49,287 bases of DNA. Source: an uncultured Paenibacillus sp. (GTDB taxonomy: Bacteria > Bacillota > Bacilli > Paenibacillales > Paenibacillaceae). Below, piece by piece: positions 42,711 to 49,287 of the stretch (positions are counted from its first letter, which is position 1; each line of letters opens with the position of its first letter). The translations under genes and the position numbers were made by a program. The notes below the pieces were generated by a model. It made no database searches and was not told where the DNA came from. It saw nothing but the letters and a program-made list of their open reading frames with translations. The stretch spans positions 1 to 49,287 of the forward strand of contig CAKMKL010000229.1 in assembly GCA_927443375.1 (NCBI GenBank), in the 5' to 3' direction.

Positions 42711-44171
42711 TTAGCCGCAGGAACAGTTCAATACCGGCTTCCGCGCAGCCTGGGTCTCATCCAGACGGCTGATCTCCGTGGTGTGCGGAGCGTTGATTAC
42801 GATCTCCGGTGTCTCATGGGCTTCCTTGACGATTCTAATCATCGTTTCGATGAAGCCGTCGAGCGTTTCCTTACTTTCGGTTTCGGTTGGCTCGATCATC
42901 ATGCACTCTTCGACGGTCAGCGGGAAGTAGACGGTCGGCGGGTGGTAGCCGAAGTCGAGCAGCCGTTTGGCCACATCGAGTGTACGCACGCCGTACTGCT
43001 TGAGATTCCGGCCGGACATAACGAATTCATGCTTGCAGACACCCGGGTACGGGATTTCAAAATACGGCGCCAGCCGGTGCATCATATAGTTAGCGTTCAG
43101 TACGGCGTTCTCGGAAACCTCGCGCAGGCCGTCCGGCCCGTAGGTGCGGATATAGGCGTAAGCACGGACGAGGATACCGAAGTTGCCGTAAAAAGCTTTG
43201 ACCCGGCCAATCGATTCCGGTCCGCCGTAGTTCAACGAGAAGCTGCTGTCTTCGTTCTGGACTACAGTGGGCTGCGGCAGGAACGGAATCAGCTTCGCCT
43301 TCACGCCGACAGGGCCGGCTCCCGGACCGCCGCCGCCGTGCGGGGTGCTCATTGTCTTGTGCAGATTCAAATGCACGACGTCGAAGCCCATATCGCCCGG
43401 GCGGGTGATGCCCATGATCGCATTGGAGTTCGCTCCATCATAGTACAGCAGTCCGCCGGCTTCGTGGACAATTGCGGCGATTTCTACGATCTGCGTCTCG
43501 AACAGGCCGAGCGTGCTTGGATTCGTCAGCATCAGCGCAGCGGTATCGCTGCCGACGGCTGCTTTCAGGGCTTCAAGATCAACCATCCCTTTGCTATTTG
43601 AAGGAATCGTTACGGTTGCAAGGCCCGCAGCTGCAGCGCTGGCCGGGTTGGTGCCATGCGAGGAATCCGGCACGATGACCTTCGTGCGGGTCTCGCCGCG
43701 GCTCTCATGGTAGGCGCGGATCATCATCAGCCCGGTCCATTCGCCATGGGCTCCGGCGGCAGGCTGGAGGGACACAGCATCCATACCGGTGAGTGCGGCC
43801 AGATCCTTTTGCAGGGTATACATCAGTTCAAGTGCACCTTGAATGCTTTCCTCCGGCTGGTAAGGGTGAATCTTGGCCAGACCCGGGAAGCGGGCGACAT
43901 CTTCATTGATCTTCGGATTATATTTCATCGTACAGGAGCCGAGCGGGTAGAAGCCGTTGTCGACGCCGAAGTTGCGGCGGGAAAGTGCAGTATAGTGGCG
44001 GATGACATCCACTTCGGATACTTCCGGCAGAAGGGCTGGCTCGCTGCGGAGCAGTCCGGCCGGAATCAGCGACTCCATCGCTTCATCTTCGGGAACGTCG
44101 CATACCGGCAGGGAATAGGCTGAGCGGCCGGGACGGCTAAGCTCAAAGATCAGACTTTGTTCCGGTTTCAT
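42711..44171 (-). CDS. gcvPB: glycine dehydrogenase (decarboxylating), subunit 2
   Basis: C-terminal half of the P-protein of the glycine cleavage system; binds PLP and, with GcvPA, decarboxylates glycine and passes the aminomethyl group to lipoyl-GcvH. 486 residues, the usual size. PLP lysine is K272 in [28 protein letters not shown] (77-87) and [11 protein letters not shown] are conserved. The last residues include CSCG, a cysteine pair at the C-terminus often seen in this family in Bacillales. It overlaps gcvPA by 4 bases (ATGA) and is the last gene of the riboswitch-controlled operon. Confidence 0.97.
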   Translation of the reverse strand: MKPEQSLIFELSRPGRSAYSLPVCDVPEDEAMESLIPAGLLRSEPALLPEVSEVDVIRHYTALSRRNFGVDNGFYPLGSCTMKYNPKINEDVARFPGLAKIHPYQPEESIQGALELMYTLQKDLAALTGMDAVSLQPAAGAHGEWTGLMMIRAYHESRGETRTKVIVPDSSHGTNPASAAAAGLATVTIPSNSKGMVDLEALKAAVGSDTAALMLTNPSTLGLFETQIVEIAAIVHEAGGLLYYDGANSNAIMGITRPGDMGFDVVHLNLHKTMSTPHGGGGPGAGPVGVKAKLIPFLPQPTVVQNEDSSFSLNYGGPESIGRVKAFYGNFGILVRAYAYIRTYGPDGLREVSENAVLNANYMMHRLAPYFEIPYPGVCKHEFVMSGRNLKQYGVRTLDVAKRLLDFGYHPPTVYFPLTVEECMMIEPTETESKETLDGFIETMIRIVKEAHETPEIVINAPHTTEISRLDETQAARKPVLNCSCG

Positions 44172-45520
44172 ATACAGCCCTCCAATAGCTTGGCGAATTG
44201 GTCAATTTCAGACTTGCTACGTTTCTCTGTGACGGCAATCAGCATATGTCCGGTAAGCTCCGGATAGTCACGGCCCAGATCATAACCGCCGATAAAGCCT
44301 GCTTGAATCAACTTCGAGTTAATCTCGCTGACGCTGCTTCCTTCCGGAAGCTTCAGGACGAATTCATTGAAGAACGGTGCGGTGAACGCAGGGGCTGCAC
44401 CATTCAATTCTCCTAGCTTGCCTGCGGCATAATGGCTCTTGCGGATATTCAGCCCGCCAACCTCGCGCATGCCTTCTTTGCCCATTACGGACAAGTATAC
44501 GGAAGCGCACAACGCCAGCAGTGCCTGGTTGGAGCAAATGTTGGAGGTCGCCTTTTCGCGGCGGATATGCTGTTCGCGGGCCTGAAGGGTCAGGACGAAG
44601 CCGCGTTTGCCGTTACGGTCCACCGTCTGGCCGACGATCCGGCCCGGCATACGCCGCATCAGCGGCTCCGCTACGGCGAAGAAGCCGCAGGTTGGACCGC
44701 CGAGTGAAGCGGGAATGCCGAGCGGCTGCGCGTCGCCGACTACAATGTCGGCCCCGAGCTTGCCAGGCGTTTCCAGAATGCCCAGCGCCAGCGGGTTGGC
44801 ACTGACCACGAACAGGCCTCTTACCGCATGGATCAGCGGTTCGATGGCACCGAGGTCCTCAATCGCCCCGAAGAAGTTCGGGGACTGTACCAATACTGCT
44901 GCTGTATCAGCGTCAATGGCTTCAGCCAGCTTAGCCTGATCGGTTACGCCGTCTTTATAGTCAATTTCCACGACTTCCAGACCCCAGGCGCCGGCCGAAG
45001 TGCGCAGCACTTGGCGTGCCTCCGGGTGAACCGTGCGGGAAACAATCAGTTTCTTGCGTTTCGTAGCACCTGCCGCCAGAACAGCCGCTTCCGAGAAAGC
45101 AGTAGCGCCGTCATACATACTGGCATTGGCTACTTTCATGCCGGTCAGTTCGCAGATGTAAGATTGAAATTCGAAGATCGCCTGCAGCTCGCCCTGGCTG
45201 ATCTCCGGCTGATAGGGGGTATAAGCGGTATAGAATTCCGAACGGGAAATAACATGGTTGATGACAACGGGGATATGATGGTCGTACAGTCCGGCGCCGA
45301 GGAAGCTGGCATGGGTGTCGAAATTGGCATTTTTGTCGGACAATTCTTTCATATGGCGGAGCAGAGCATATTCATCCAGTGCTTCCGACATCGGCATCGT
45401 GCCCTGATAACGGACAGCCTGCGGAATATCGGCGAACAATTCCTCCATGGACTGAATTCCGACCGCTTCCATCATCTCTTGGCGGTCTTGTTCAGTCATG
45501 GGCAGATAGCGGTGTTTCAT
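44168..45520 (-). CDS. gcvPA: glycine dehydrogenase (decarboxylating), subunit 1
   Basis: N-terminal half of the P-protein, 450 residues. [54 protein letters not shown], and [26 protein letters not shown] are hallmark blocks. It forms the alpha2beta2 enzyme with GcvPB. ATG 45520 overlaps the gcvT stop by 4 bases, so all three proteins are made at matched rates. No disruption. Confidence 0.97.
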   Translation of the reverse strand: MKHRYLPMTEQDRQEMMEAVGIQSMEELFADIPQAVRYQGTMPMSEALDEYALLRHMKELSDKNANFDTHASFLGAGLYDHHIPVVINHVISRSEFYTAYTPYQPEISQGELQAIFEFQSYICELTGMKVANASMYDGATAFSEAAVLAAGATKRKKLIVSRTVHPEARQVLRTSAGAWGLEVVEIDYKDGVTDQAKLAEAIDADTAAVLVQSPNFFGAIEDLGAIEPLIHAVRGLFVVSANPLALGILETPGKLGADIVVGDAQPLGIPASLGGPTCGFFAVAEPLMRRMPGRIVGQTVDRNGKRGFVLTLQAREQHIRREKATSNICSNQALLALCASVYLSVMGKEGMREVGGLNIRKSHYAAGKLGELNGAAPAFTAPFFNEFVLKLPEGSSVSEINSKLIQAGFIGGYDLGRDYPELTGHMLIAVTEKRSKSEIDQFAKLLEGCI

Positions 45521-46641
45521 TGCGGCTTCACTCCTTGGCTCTTTTTGTAGAACGGCGCTTTGACGACGGCAGCCTTCAGCTGCTTGCCGCGGATCTCCAC
45601 GTAAACTTCTGTGCCGATTTCACTGTAGGCTGCATCCAGCAGCGCAAGTCCGAGATTGCGTTTGAGTGTCGGGGACTGGGTTCCGGTGGTCACTTCGCCG
45701 ATCTTCACGCCATCCGCGTAGACGGGGTAATGGGAGCGGGGGATCCCCCGGTCGATCATTTCCAGTCCCACGAGGCGGCGGGGCAGGCCGGCTTCCTTCT
45801 GCTTCACAAGCGCTTCCTTGCCGATGAAGCCGGTTTTATCCAGCTTGACGAAGAACTGCACGCCCGCTTCCAGCGGGGTAATGTCCGCCGACAGCTCCTG
45901 GCCGTACAGCGGCAGCTTCGCTTCGAAGCGGAGCGTGTCGCGCGCGCCGAGGCCGGCCGGCGTAAGTCCGTGCTTGCTTCCGGCTGCCAGCAGGCCGTTC
46001 CACAAGGCGGCTGCTGTATCCTGCGGGGCATACAGCTCGAAGCCGTCCTCGCCGGTGTAACCGGTACGGGAGAGGAGCACCTCTACGCCGCAGACTATGG
46101 CATGCTCGATGAAGTGAAATGGCTTCAGCTCAGCGACCGGAGCCGAAGTAACTTCGCTTAGGATGCTCTCAGCCAGCGGGCCCTGCAGGGCAAGCAGCAG
46201 TGTTTCGTCCGAGACATTCTCCAGGCGGACTCCGCTGTATTCAGCAGTGAGATGCTCCTGCAGCCACTGGAAGTCTTTGTCGATGTTGGAGGCATTGACG
46301 ACGAGCATGTAGCGTTCTTCGCCGAGGCGGTAGACCAGGAGATCATCTACAACTCCGCCGTTAGGGTAGAGCATCAGGGTATATTGCGCCGCGCAGTCCG
46401 TGAGGCGGCTGACATCATTGGTCGTCATTTGCTGCAGGAAGGCTTCCGAGCCGCTGCCGGAGACCATGAATTCCCCCATGTGCGATACATCGAACAACCC
46501 GGCCTGCTGGCGGACTGCCTCATGCTCCTTGACAATCCCGGTGAACTGCACCGGCAGCTCCCAGCCGCCGAAATCGATACATCTTGCCTCTGCATAAGCG
46601 GAATAAAGGCCGTAAAAAGGCGTTCTTTTCAAAGCATCCAT
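45517..46641 (-). CDS. gcvT: aminomethyltransferase (T-protein)
   Basis: Releases ammonia from aminomethyl-lipoyl-GcvH and gives 5,10-methylene-tetrahydrofolate. 374 residues. [43 protein letters not shown], the folate-site Asp in [15 protein letters not shown] context (ARDTLRFEA), and [13 protein letters not shown] are all present. The ATG at 46641 follows GGGAGTGAG. First gene of gcvT-gcvPA-gcvPB; a tandem glycine riboswitch lies in the leader. Confidence 0.97.
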   Translation of the reverse strand: MDALKRTPFYGLYSAYAEARCIDFGGWELPVQFTGIVKEHEAVRQQAGLFDVSHMGEFMVSGSGSEAFLQQMTTNDVSRLTDCAAQYTLMLYPNGGVVDDLLVYRLGEERYMLVVNASNIDKDFQWLQEHLTAEYSGVRLENVSDETLLLALQGPLAESILSEVTSAPVAELKPFHFIEHAIVCGVEVLLSRTGYTGEDGFELYAPQDTAAALWNGLLAAGSKHGLTPAGLGARDTLRFEAKLPLYGQELSADITPLEAGVQFFVKLDKTGFIGKEALVKQKEAGLPRRLVGLEMIDRGIPRSHYPVYADGVKIGEVTTGTQSPTLKRNLGLALLDAAYSEIGTEVYVEIRGKQLKAAVVKAPFYKKSQGVKPQ

Positions 46642-46726
46642 GTGCTCACTCCCTTGGTCTGATTACATGCAAGCAAAAGCGGCCATTCCGCTCCGGAAGG
46701 TTGCGGTGCCCGGTTCTGTAGACAAT

Positions 46727-46790
46727 AAAAAAAAGGACAGAGCGGAGGCCAAATACGCGCTGCGCGCATAAATAGCCTTCCGCTCTGTCC
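46727..46790 (-). terminator. riboswitch expression-platform terminator of gcvT
   Basis: On the minus strand GGACAGAGCGGAAGGC pairs with GCCTCCGCTCTGTCC (one bulge), followed by eight T. Its 5' arm is also the 3' closing strand of the second glycine aptamer, so glycine binding should prevent it from forming. Confidence 0.92.
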
Positions 46791-46977
46791 TTTGTACCTG
46801 AGAGTTACCCTGCACAGCATCAAAAGCCGGCAGGTTTCCCCGTTGGTGATCAGTACGCTGCGGGTGCAGAGCCTGATGCTCTCCAGAGATGCGTCCGGCA
46901 AAGGTCCTTTTGCCTGAGAGATTCACCCGTCCCGGGTTTACTCCTTCGGCGCTGTCTTCGTGAGACAGTCTCTCCCT
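46785..46977 (-). promoter_or_regulatory. tandem glycine riboswitch of the gcvT operon
   Basis: Two aptamers on the minus strand, the first from about 46977 to 46886 (GGAGTAAACCCG, GAATCTCTCAGGCAAAAGG, ACC..GGACGCATCTCTGGAGAG) and the second from about 46885 to 46785 (GGGGAAACCTGCCGG, GGTAACTCTCAGGTACAAAGG). The repeated CTCTCAGG(C/T)A(A/C)AA block is the class hallmark. It switches gcvT-gcvPA-gcvPB on when glycine is high. Confidence 0.95.
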
Positions 46978-47017
46978 ATGCCATCATTCGCTAACGAATA
47001 TGTTTTCTGCTGTCTCC

Positions 47018-47047
47018 ATTAAACCGGGTATCGAGCTGCGCTGTCAA
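47018..47047 (-). promoter_or_regulatory. sigma-A promoter of the gcvT operon
   Basis: Perfect TTGACA, 18-base spacer, TTTAAT (5 of 6) on the minus strand, about 40 bases before the first aptamer. A palindrome ATTCGCTAACGAAT (46986-46999) lies between the promoter and the riboswitch. Confidence 0.8.
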
Positions 47048-47101
47048 CAAAAAAACGTCAAAAAGATGACAAATTTAAATTTCCTGTCAGTAATATTGAC
47101 A

Positions 47102-47130
47102 TTGCGGAGGACGATAACTTAGTCTATAAC
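47102..47130 (+). promoter_or_regulatory. candidate promoter of gcvH with an inverted repeat over the -10
   Basis: TTGCGG, 17-base spacer, TATAAC (5 of 6). TTAGT-CTATA-ACTAA (47119-47133) is symmetric around the -10 and could be an operator. A TTGACA at 47096-47101 overlaps but is spaced too far from TATAAC. Confidence 0.5.
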
Positions 47131-47170
47131 TAAATTTACAACACCAAATTCGGAAATGAGGCGGCTTGAA

Positions 47171-47563
47171 ATGAGTGAAGTGTTAGACAACCTGCGATAC
47201 AGCGAAGAACACGAATGGGCGCAGCAGGGTGAAGGACGCGTAGTACGGGTCGGGATTACGGATCATGCCCAGCATTTGCTTGGCGATATCGTATTTGTGG
47301 AGTTTCCGGAAGTGGGTTCAGCTATTTCTGCCGGTGACAGTGTAGGCAGCATTGAGTCTGTAAAGACGGTTTCCGAATTATATTCACCGGTCTCAGGAAA
47401 GGTGACCAAAATTAACGAAACGCTGGAGGCCAGCCCGGAATTGATTAATGACGAGCCATACAGCGGCGGGTGGATATTCGAACTGGAGCTTGACGGCGGG
47501 TATGACGAGGCGGTTTCCGGACTGCTGGATGCGGCTGCTTACCGCGAATTGATCGGGGAATAA
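47171..47563 (+). CDS. gcvH: glycine cleavage system H protein
   Basis: Lipoyl carrier that shuttles the aminomethyl group between P, T and L proteins; in Bacillus it is also the relay that supplies lipoyl groups to other enzymes. 130 residues from ATG 47171 (GAGGCGG 6 bases upstream); an ATG at 47156 in frame has no better site. LRYSEEHEW is the family start and the lipoyl lysine is K65 in IESVKTVSEL. NDEPYSGGWIFEL is the conserved C-terminal block. It is divergent from gcvT and lacks the riboswitch. Confidence 0.96.
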   Translation: MSEVLDNLRYSEEHEWAQQGEGRVVRVGITDHAQHLLGDIVFVEFPEVGSAISAGDSVGSIESVKTVSELYSPVSGKVTKINETLEASPELINDEPYSGGWIFELELDGGYDEAVSGLLDAAAYRELIGE

Positions 47564-47590
47564 TAATAGGATTTATATAATTTTTCAGAC

Positions 47591-47637
47591 AAAAACGGCT
47601 GCTGCTCCTTTCTCGGAAGGAGGCAGGCAACCGTTAT
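47591..47637. terminator. terminator between gcvH and motB
   Basis: AACGG..CTGCTCCTT and AAGGAGGCAG..CCGTT pair imperfectly around TCTCG. The T5 run is on the minus strand (motB side), so it mainly ends the motAB transcript; the plus-side tail (ATTTAC) is weak. Confidence 0.65.
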
Positions 47638-47735
47638 TTACAGGACGGATTTCACACATGATTAACACTATGTGCGGGGTCTGTCTTTTTGCGTTGCTGC
47701 GGGCTGAAATCTGCTAATCTCCGGGCTGGAAAAGG

Positions 47736-48614
47736 CTACTGCTTTTCCTCCTGCAGCTGGCGCAGGACAATTAGCTCTACCCGGCGGTTCTTCTGGCGGC
47801 CCTCTGCGGTCGAATTATCGTAAGCGGGTCTGGTGTCGGCATATCCTGCATACTGGAAGGTAGCGGGACTCAGCCTCTCAATGTCCAGGAAAAAGCGCAG
47901 CACCGAAAGGGCGCGGGCACCTGACAGCTCCCAGTTGTCACTATACCGGGAACCGGCAGATACCGGAGTATTATCCGTATGCCCTTCGATACTGATGGAA
48001 GCCCCGATGCCGCGGAATAATCCGGAGAGCTGGCGTAAGGCCGGAAGCGCAGGCGGTTTCAGCTCGGCTCTGCCGACATCGAACAGAAAGCGGTCGCTCA
48101 GTGTAATTGCTATGCCCTGCGGCTTGTCTGCCACAAAAATCTGGTCGCCAAGATTATTATCTTCGACATATTTAGTGATAACCCCCATCAGGGCCGCCAG
48201 CTTAGCTTCCTGCTCGCGAAATGCCAGCTCCCGCGCTGACGGCGGCACATTCTGACTCTCCCCGGAGGTACTGGTGTCTGTATTTGGGTTCCCTAATTCC
48301 GGTCCCTCGCTGTTTCCGCCATTTCCGCTGCCGGTTTCTTCTTCCTGCCCGTTCGCGGGGCTGCTGCTGTTCTGACTTCCGTTTTCCCCGTCCAGCAGTC
48401 CGCTGCCCCCTTCAAGTATAGGGTTCCCGGTCTTAAAGGTCTCGGAGAGCGACCCGGTGACGATTTTATATTTTTCCGTATCCAGGCTGCTCATAGCGTA
48501 CATGATGACGAAAAAAATAAGCAGCAGCGTAATCAGATCCGCATAGGTAATCATCCAGCGGTCCCTGGGCTCATGTGCGCTTCCCCTGCGGCTGCGCCGG
48601 TTTCTCTGCCTCAT
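47736..48614 (-). CDS. motB: flagellar motor stator protein MotB/MotS
   Basis: Wall-anchored stator subunit. 292 residues: basic N-terminus, single helix WMITYADLITLLLIFFVIMYAMSSLD with the ion-carrying Asp26, plug segment, a low-complexity Gly/Ser/Asn/Glu linker (about 68-122), and an OmpA-like peptidoglycan-binding domain with SIEGHTDNTPVS, NWELSGARA and KNRRVELIV. The sequences NWELSGAR and GYADTRP recall the sodium-type MotS as much as MotB, so the ion used is open. It overlaps motA by 4 bases. Confidence 0.9.
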   Translation of the reverse strand: MRQRNRRSRRGSAHEPRDRWMITYADLITLLLIFFVIMYAMSSLDTEKYKIVTGSLSETFKTGNPILEGGSGLLDGENGSQNSSSPANGQEEETGSGNGGNSEGPELGNPNTDTSTSGESQNVPPSARELAFREQEAKLAALMGVITKYVEDNNLGDQIFVADKPQGIAITLSDRFLFDVGRAELKPPALPALRQLSGLFRGIGASISIEGHTDNTPVSAGSRYSDNWELSGARALSVLRFFLDIERLSPATFQYAGYADTRPAYDNSTAEGRQKNRRVELIVLRQLQEEKQ

Positions 48615-49287
48615 AGCAGGCCTCTTGAAGGGTTGTCTTTATCCGCTGCTGAATCCGCTACAAAAGAGCTTAGCTTCTTGCGCACAAGCTGGGGATGATC
48701 CCCGTTCTGCAGGGCAAGGATGCCGACGAGGAGCATCTCCATGCTGTTCAGCTCGGTTTGGCTGCGGGATTTGATTTTGGAGGCGATGGGTAAAAATATT
48801 AGATTAGCGCTAGCTACACCATACAAAGTTGCTGTAAAAGCGACGGCTATGGATGAACCCAGATTGGACGGGTCGGAAAGATTGCTGAGTACATGAATAA
48901 GTCCCATAACTGTGCCGATAATGCCCATCGTCGGAGCATAGCCTCCGGCTGCTTCAAAGATTTTGGCGTAGCTTTCATATTTCAGCTCTTTGGCATCCAT
49001 ATCGAGCTCCAGAATCTGGCGGACCTGATCCGGATCAGTACCATCCACAATGAGCAGCAGCCCCTCACGGGTAAAAGGATCGGGATGCTCCTCAGCCTGC
49101 TCCTCCAGGGCCAGCACTCCGCCCCGCCGTGTAATGGCAGCCATTGATACTAACTCTTCAGCTTTGACAGAGTTGGTATCCGGCTGTCTGCCAAAAGCGA
49201 TACGCAGCGCATAAGGGATTGACCGCAGTTTAGAGGCAGGAAAGCTGATGAGAACAGCGGCAAGCGTTCCTCCGAATACGATGACCG
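48611..49287 (-). CDS. motA: flagellar motor stator protein MotA, 5' end outside window
   Basis: Membrane stator subunit that conducts ions with MotB and pushes on FliG. The frame is open to the window edge (first visible codons VIVFGGTLAAVLISFPASKLR), so the N-terminus is missing; about 225 C-terminal residues are present. Conserved segments are the charged cytoplasmic loop EEQAEEHPDPFTREGLLLIVDGTDP, and APTMGIIGTVMGLIHVLSNL and AVAFTATLYGVASANLIFLPIASKI, the third and fourth helices with the family prolines. The ATG at 49144 is internal. Confidence 0.93.
   Translation of the reverse strand, partial: VIVFGGTLAAVLISFPASKLRSIPYALRIAFGRQPDTNSVKAEELVSMAAITRRGGVLALEEQAEEHPDPFTREGLLLIVDGTDPDQVRQILELDMDAKELKYESYAKIFEAAGGYAPTMGIIGTVMGLIHVLSNLSDPSNLGSSIAVAFTATLYGVASANLIFLPIASKIKSRSQTELNSMEMLLVGILALQNGDHPQLVRKKLSSFVADSAADKDNPSRGLL

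Noticed and set aside
45379-46161. Long plus-strand frames over gcvPA and gcvT (also 42783-43601 and 44828-45550)
   Set aside because: Antisense shadows of GC-rich, strongly conserved genes; the minus-strand proteins are certain.

Overview
The window reads as chromosome of a spore-forming, flagellated Gram-positive bacterium of the Paenibacillus type. The reasons are the order ftsE-ftsX-M23 hydrolase-ctpB-minJ (close to the Bacillus order ftsE-ftsX-ctpB-(swrA)-minJ), split gcvPA/gcvPB genes behind a tandem glycine riboswitch, many TTG/GTG starts behind strong AGGAGG-type ribosome binding sites, and many intrinsic terminators. I see no insertion sequence, phage, CRISPR array, tRNA or rRNA.

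Layout: (1) 1-2.7 kb, end of arginine biosynthesis (argG 3' part, argH), then a convergent esterase. (2) 3.5-19.4 kb, a complete monoderm-style type IV pilus locus. It starts with a minor-pilin operon (PilV-, PilW- and PilX-like, the last carrying a large extracellular domain). A 1511-residue secreted adhesin-like protein is encoded on the opposite strand, followed by pilB-pilT-pilC-major pilin and pilD-pilMN(fusion)-pilO. PilB has two copies of the MshEN cyclic-di-GMP-binding motif. (3) 19.5-28.6 kb, cell envelope and division: IseA-like inhibitor, a CBS-like protein, a VanW/G5 protein, FtsEX with a putative M23 partner hydrolase, CtpB protease and MinJ. (4) 28.7-34.0 kb, a NarL-type two-component system divergent from a three-gene ABC exporter of the LnrJK-LnrLMN kind, with operator-like repeats between them. 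(5) 34.1-40.8 kb, an L-rhamnose mutarotase-family gene, a structured attenuator-like leader, an RND efflux permease (SwrC-like), and a second ABC exporter on the minus strand. (6) 40.9-42.6 kb, two small membrane proteins (one of 57 residues) divergent from a LuxR-type regulator. (7) 42.7-47.6 kb, glycine cleavage: gcvT-gcvPA-gcvPB under a tandem glycine riboswitch, with gcvH divergent under its own promoter. (8) 47.7 kb to the end, motB and the 3' part of motA.

How they fit: the pilus genes encode every part expected of a Gram-positive type IVa-like machine (extension and retraction ATPases, platform, prepilin peptidase, alignment proteins, one major and several minor pilins) and no outer-membrane secretin. 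The most interesting candidate system is the tip: a PilX-like pilin with a big beta-rich domain next to a giant DUF5057/choice-of-anchor-A-like protein, which together could be a Gram-positive counterpart of the PilVWX-PilY1 tip complex. The extension motor appears set up for cyclic-di-GMP control. Start codons were moved from the longest possible frame wherever a clear ribosome binding site indicated another start.
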